The notes under the pieces were generated by a model, which did no database searches, was not told the DNA's origin, and saw only the letters and a list, made by a program, of their open reading frames with translations. From assembly GCA_002403455.1 (NCBI GenBank), contig DHHV01000031.1, positions 1-7,142 on the forward strand: DNA of 7,142 bases, written 5' to 3'. This stretch comes from Hyphomonadaceae bacterium UBA4763 (GTDB lineage Bacteria; Pseudomonadota; Alphaproteobacteria; Caulobacterales; Aquidulcibacteraceae). Positions 5,178-7,142 of the stretch are shown piece by piece (within the stretch, counting starts at the first letter, position 1; the number at the start of each line of letters is the position of its first letter). Both the position numbers and the translations under genes were made by a program.

Positions 5178-7058
5178 TCACCATCCGCAGGCGCGGCCTT
5201 GATTGCGCGCCTGCAGCCAGGTCATCAGTGGCGCGAAATAGTCGACAATTGCGGTTGCATCCATCTCGCGCGAACCGGTGAAAGCTTCCAACGCCTCCGG
5301 CCAGGGGCGTGAGGCGCCCATCTCCAACATGGCGTTGAAACGCGCGCCGACCTGCTTGTTGTCATAAATCGAGCAGCGATGCAGCGGGCCCGTCCAGCCG
5401 GCTTGCGCGCAGGCCGCTTTGTGGAATTGGAATTGCAAAATGTGGGCGAGGAAATAGCGCATATAAGGCGTATTGCCGGGGATGTGGAATTTCGCACCCG
5501 GGTCGAAATCGGCTTCGCTGCGCGCGATCGGCGGCATAATTCCTTGATATTGGGTGCGCAGCGCCCACCAGGCGGCGTTATATTGCTCTGGCGGGGTCTC
5601 ACCAGAGAACACTTGCCAGCGCCATTTGTCGACCAGCAAGCCGAAGGGCAGGAAGGCGACCTTGGCGAGCGCCTGGTTCATCAACAGTCCAAGATCGGCG
5701 TCCGGGCCGGGTTCTTCGGCGATCAGGCCAATGCGCTGCAGATAAGACGGGGTGATCGACAGGGCCACCATATCGCCGATCGCTTCATGAAAGCCGTCAT
5801 TGGCGCCGGCCTGATGCAAGGTCGATTGGTTTTGATAAGCGCGCTGGTAGAAATTATGGCCGAGTTCGTGGTGGACGGTGACGAAGTCGACCTCATTGAC
5901 CTTGGTGCACATTTTGATGCGCACATCGTTCTTTGAATCGAGATTCCAGGCCGAAGCGTGACAGACGACTTCGCGGTCTTGCGGTTTGACGAACAAAGAC
6001 CGCCGCCAAAACGTGTCGGGCAAAGGCGCAAGGCCGAGCGAGGTGAAAAACCCCTCCGCCTGGCGGGCCATGCGCTGGGCGTCAAAACGTTGACCGACCA
6101 GAATGCGGGTGAGGTCGTAAGGCTGGCTCGCCGCCGGTGGGGCGACGAGGTCGTAGATATTCGTCCAGCTCTGCGCCCACATATTGCCGAGCAGATCGGC
6201 GCGAATCGGGCCGGTCGCCGGCTGCACCGCTTCGCCATAGCGGCCATTGAGCTCTGTGCGGACATGGCAATGCAATTGCTCATAAAGCGGTTTGACCTCG
6301 CTCCACAGCCGATCGACCATGGCGGCGAATTCGTCCGGGTCCATGTCGTAATTGGAGCGCCACAGCGCGCCGACATCGGCAAACCCCAGTTCTTGCGCCC
6401 CGGCATTTGCGATTTGGGCCATCTCTTGATAACGCGCGCGCATCGGCACGGAAATCGTCCGCCAGCCGGCCCACATGGTCTGCAATTCTTGCGGATCGCG
6501 CGATTTGGCGAGGATGTCCTCCATGTCGCCGAGCGTCAGCTCGCGCCCGCGATGCAAGAATTTGCCGGTCGCGTAGGTGGCTTCAAGCCCCGTGGTGATC
6601 TCGGCCAATTGTTGCGCCGCGCCGTCTTGCGCGGGGGCCGGCAAGGTCAACGCGAGTTTTAACAGGCGCAATTTGCGGGCAAGATCGGGGTCGAGCGCCA
6701 AAGCGTCAAAGGCTTTGGCCTCAGTGGCGAGGCGCACGCCCAGTTCTGTGCCGCGCGCGCCGACCCGCGCCGCCAGCCACAAGGTGTCGTCGGTGATGAA
6801 ATTGGCCTGAACCCAGGAAATCCGCGCGGCTTCTTCGCCGAAAGCGGCGAGTTCGGCTTCGGCGCGCGCCACAAAAGCAGCGGCGTCGGCGGCGGTCGGG
6901 CCAGTTGAGGCGGGAACGGGCGGTGCGGGGGATATCGGACCAGTGGGCGCGGGATCGCCACTTGCCGGCGTCACACAGGCGTTCACCGTCGCGCATAAAC
7001 CGGAAACGACGATGGCCAGAAGCGTGGTCTTGGCGGAGATAAAGGTTGGGGCTGGCAT
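5178..7058 (-). CDS. M2 family (angiotensin-converting-enzyme type) zinc peptidyl-dipeptidase, exported
   Basis: The 626-residue protein is a single-domain M2 metallopeptidase, which removes dipeptides from peptide C-termini. The zinc site is complete: HELGH at 397-401 and Glu425 in FHEAIGD, 24 residues on as in human ACE. Against testis ACE as I remember it, substrate residues Gln281, His353, Lys511, His513, Tyr520 and Tyr523 correspond to Gln323, His367, Lys523, His525, Tyr532 and Tyr535. Chloride ligands Arg186, Trp485, Arg489, Tyr224 and Arg522 correspond to Arg200, Trp497, Arg501, Tyr237 and Arg534. Cysteine pairs 366/384 and 550/562 match two of the three ACE disulfides; the third is missing. 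The N-terminus has a hydrophobic signal (about 11-27); VNAC with Cys28 could be a lipobox, so an envelope lipoprotein is possible. A Pro/Ala/Gly-rich linker (31-56) follows. The ATG at 7058 is the first in frame; its ribosome site (AGGA at about 7073) is distant. msrA follows on the same strand. Confidence 0.95.
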   Translation of the reverse strand: MPAPTFISAKTTLLAIVVSGLCATVNACVTPASGDPAPTGPISPAPPVPASTGPTAADAAAFVARAEAELAAFGEEAARISWVQANFITDDTLWLAARVGARGTELGVRLATEAKAFDALALDPDLARKLRLLKLALTLPAPAQDGAAQQLAEITTGLEATYATGKFLHRGRELTLGDMEDILAKSRDPQELQTMWAGWRTISVPMRARYQEMAQIANAGAQELGFADVGALWRSNYDMDPDEFAAMVDRLWSEVKPLYEQLHCHVRTELNGRYGEAVQPATGPIRADLLGNMWAQSWTNIYDLVAPPAASQPYDLTRILVGQRFDAQRMARQAEGFFTSLGLAPLPDTFWRRSLFVKPQDREVVCHASAWNLDSKNDVRIKMCTKVNEVDFVTVHHELGHNFYQRAYQNQSTLHQAGANDGFHEAIGDMVALSITPSYLQRIGLIAEEPGPDADLGLLMNQALAKVAFLPFGLLVDKWRWQVFSGETPPEQYNAAWWALRTQYQGIMPPIARSEADFDPGAKFHIPGNTPYMRYFLAHILQFQFHKAACAQAGWTGPLHRCSIYDNKQVGARFNAMLEMGASRPWPEALEAFTGSREMDATAIVDYFAPLMTWLQARNQGRACGW

Positions 7059-7107
7059 GGGTTGAACTTTGTCCTAACGGGTCAGATTTTGACGGAACGT
7101 TCTTAAA

Positions 7108-7142
7108 CAGGCTGTTGAAAAAGTATCGTGGGCCGCGATGCG
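7108..7142 (+). mobile_element. Possible insertion-sequence end cut by the window edge
   Basis: CAGGCTGTTGAAAAAGT at 7108-7124 resembles terminal inverted repeats I remember from IS5/IS1182-type elements, which often read CAGGCTGTTGAAAAA inward. If so, the element would extend rightward beyond the window and would have inserted about 50 bp upstream of the peptidase start. No transposase sequence or second end is visible, so this rests on a remembered motif only. Confidence 0.25.

Noticed and set aside
5958..6662. Plus-strand open frame of 234 codons opposite the M2 peptidase
   Set aside because: It is antisense to a gene with all catalytic motifs intact and shows no recognisable domain of its own.

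Overview
The window looks like a piece of an alphaproteobacterial chromosome. Coding GC is high, and the longest gene encodes a DUF4175/TIGR02302-type membrane protein, a family I know from Alphaproteobacteria. A bacterial M2 peptidase beside an exported MsrA would fit a Caulobacterales-like lineage, but that placement is inference. I see no rRNA, tRNA, CRISPR array or complete mobile element.

Left part (1-1300), plus strand: the 3' end of a small Ala/Gly-rich protein of unknown function, still open at the window edge; then about 300 bp without a convincing gene but with several hairpins; then a conspicuously AT-rich gene for a two-helix membrane protein with a long basic helix. This is the least explained stretch of the window.

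Middle (1301-3946), minus strand: the DUF4175 gene, with three N-terminal membrane segments and a long Gln/Gly-rich, coiled-coil-like C-terminal half. It is divergent from a small plus-strand gene (4098-4346) for a ParD-like ribbon-helix-helix antitoxin, which has no toxin gene beside it and overlaps the 3' end of msrA by 11 bp, tail to tail.

Right part (4336-7058), minus strand: an M2 (angiotensin-converting-enzyme type) metallopeptidase with an export or lipoprotein signal, then 122 bp downstream an msrA gene with an N-terminal membrane anchor or signal and a good Shine-Dalgarno. Both products should work outside the cytoplasm, one on peptides and one on oxidised methionine in envelope proteins. 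Sharing a strand makes co-expression possible, although a hairpin in the gap may partly separate them. The last 35 bases carry a motif resembling an insertion-sequence end, cut by the window edge.

I found no clear novel multi-gene system. The best candidates for follow-up are the structured intergenic stretch at about 435-660 with the AT-rich membrane gene after it, and the solitary antitoxin.
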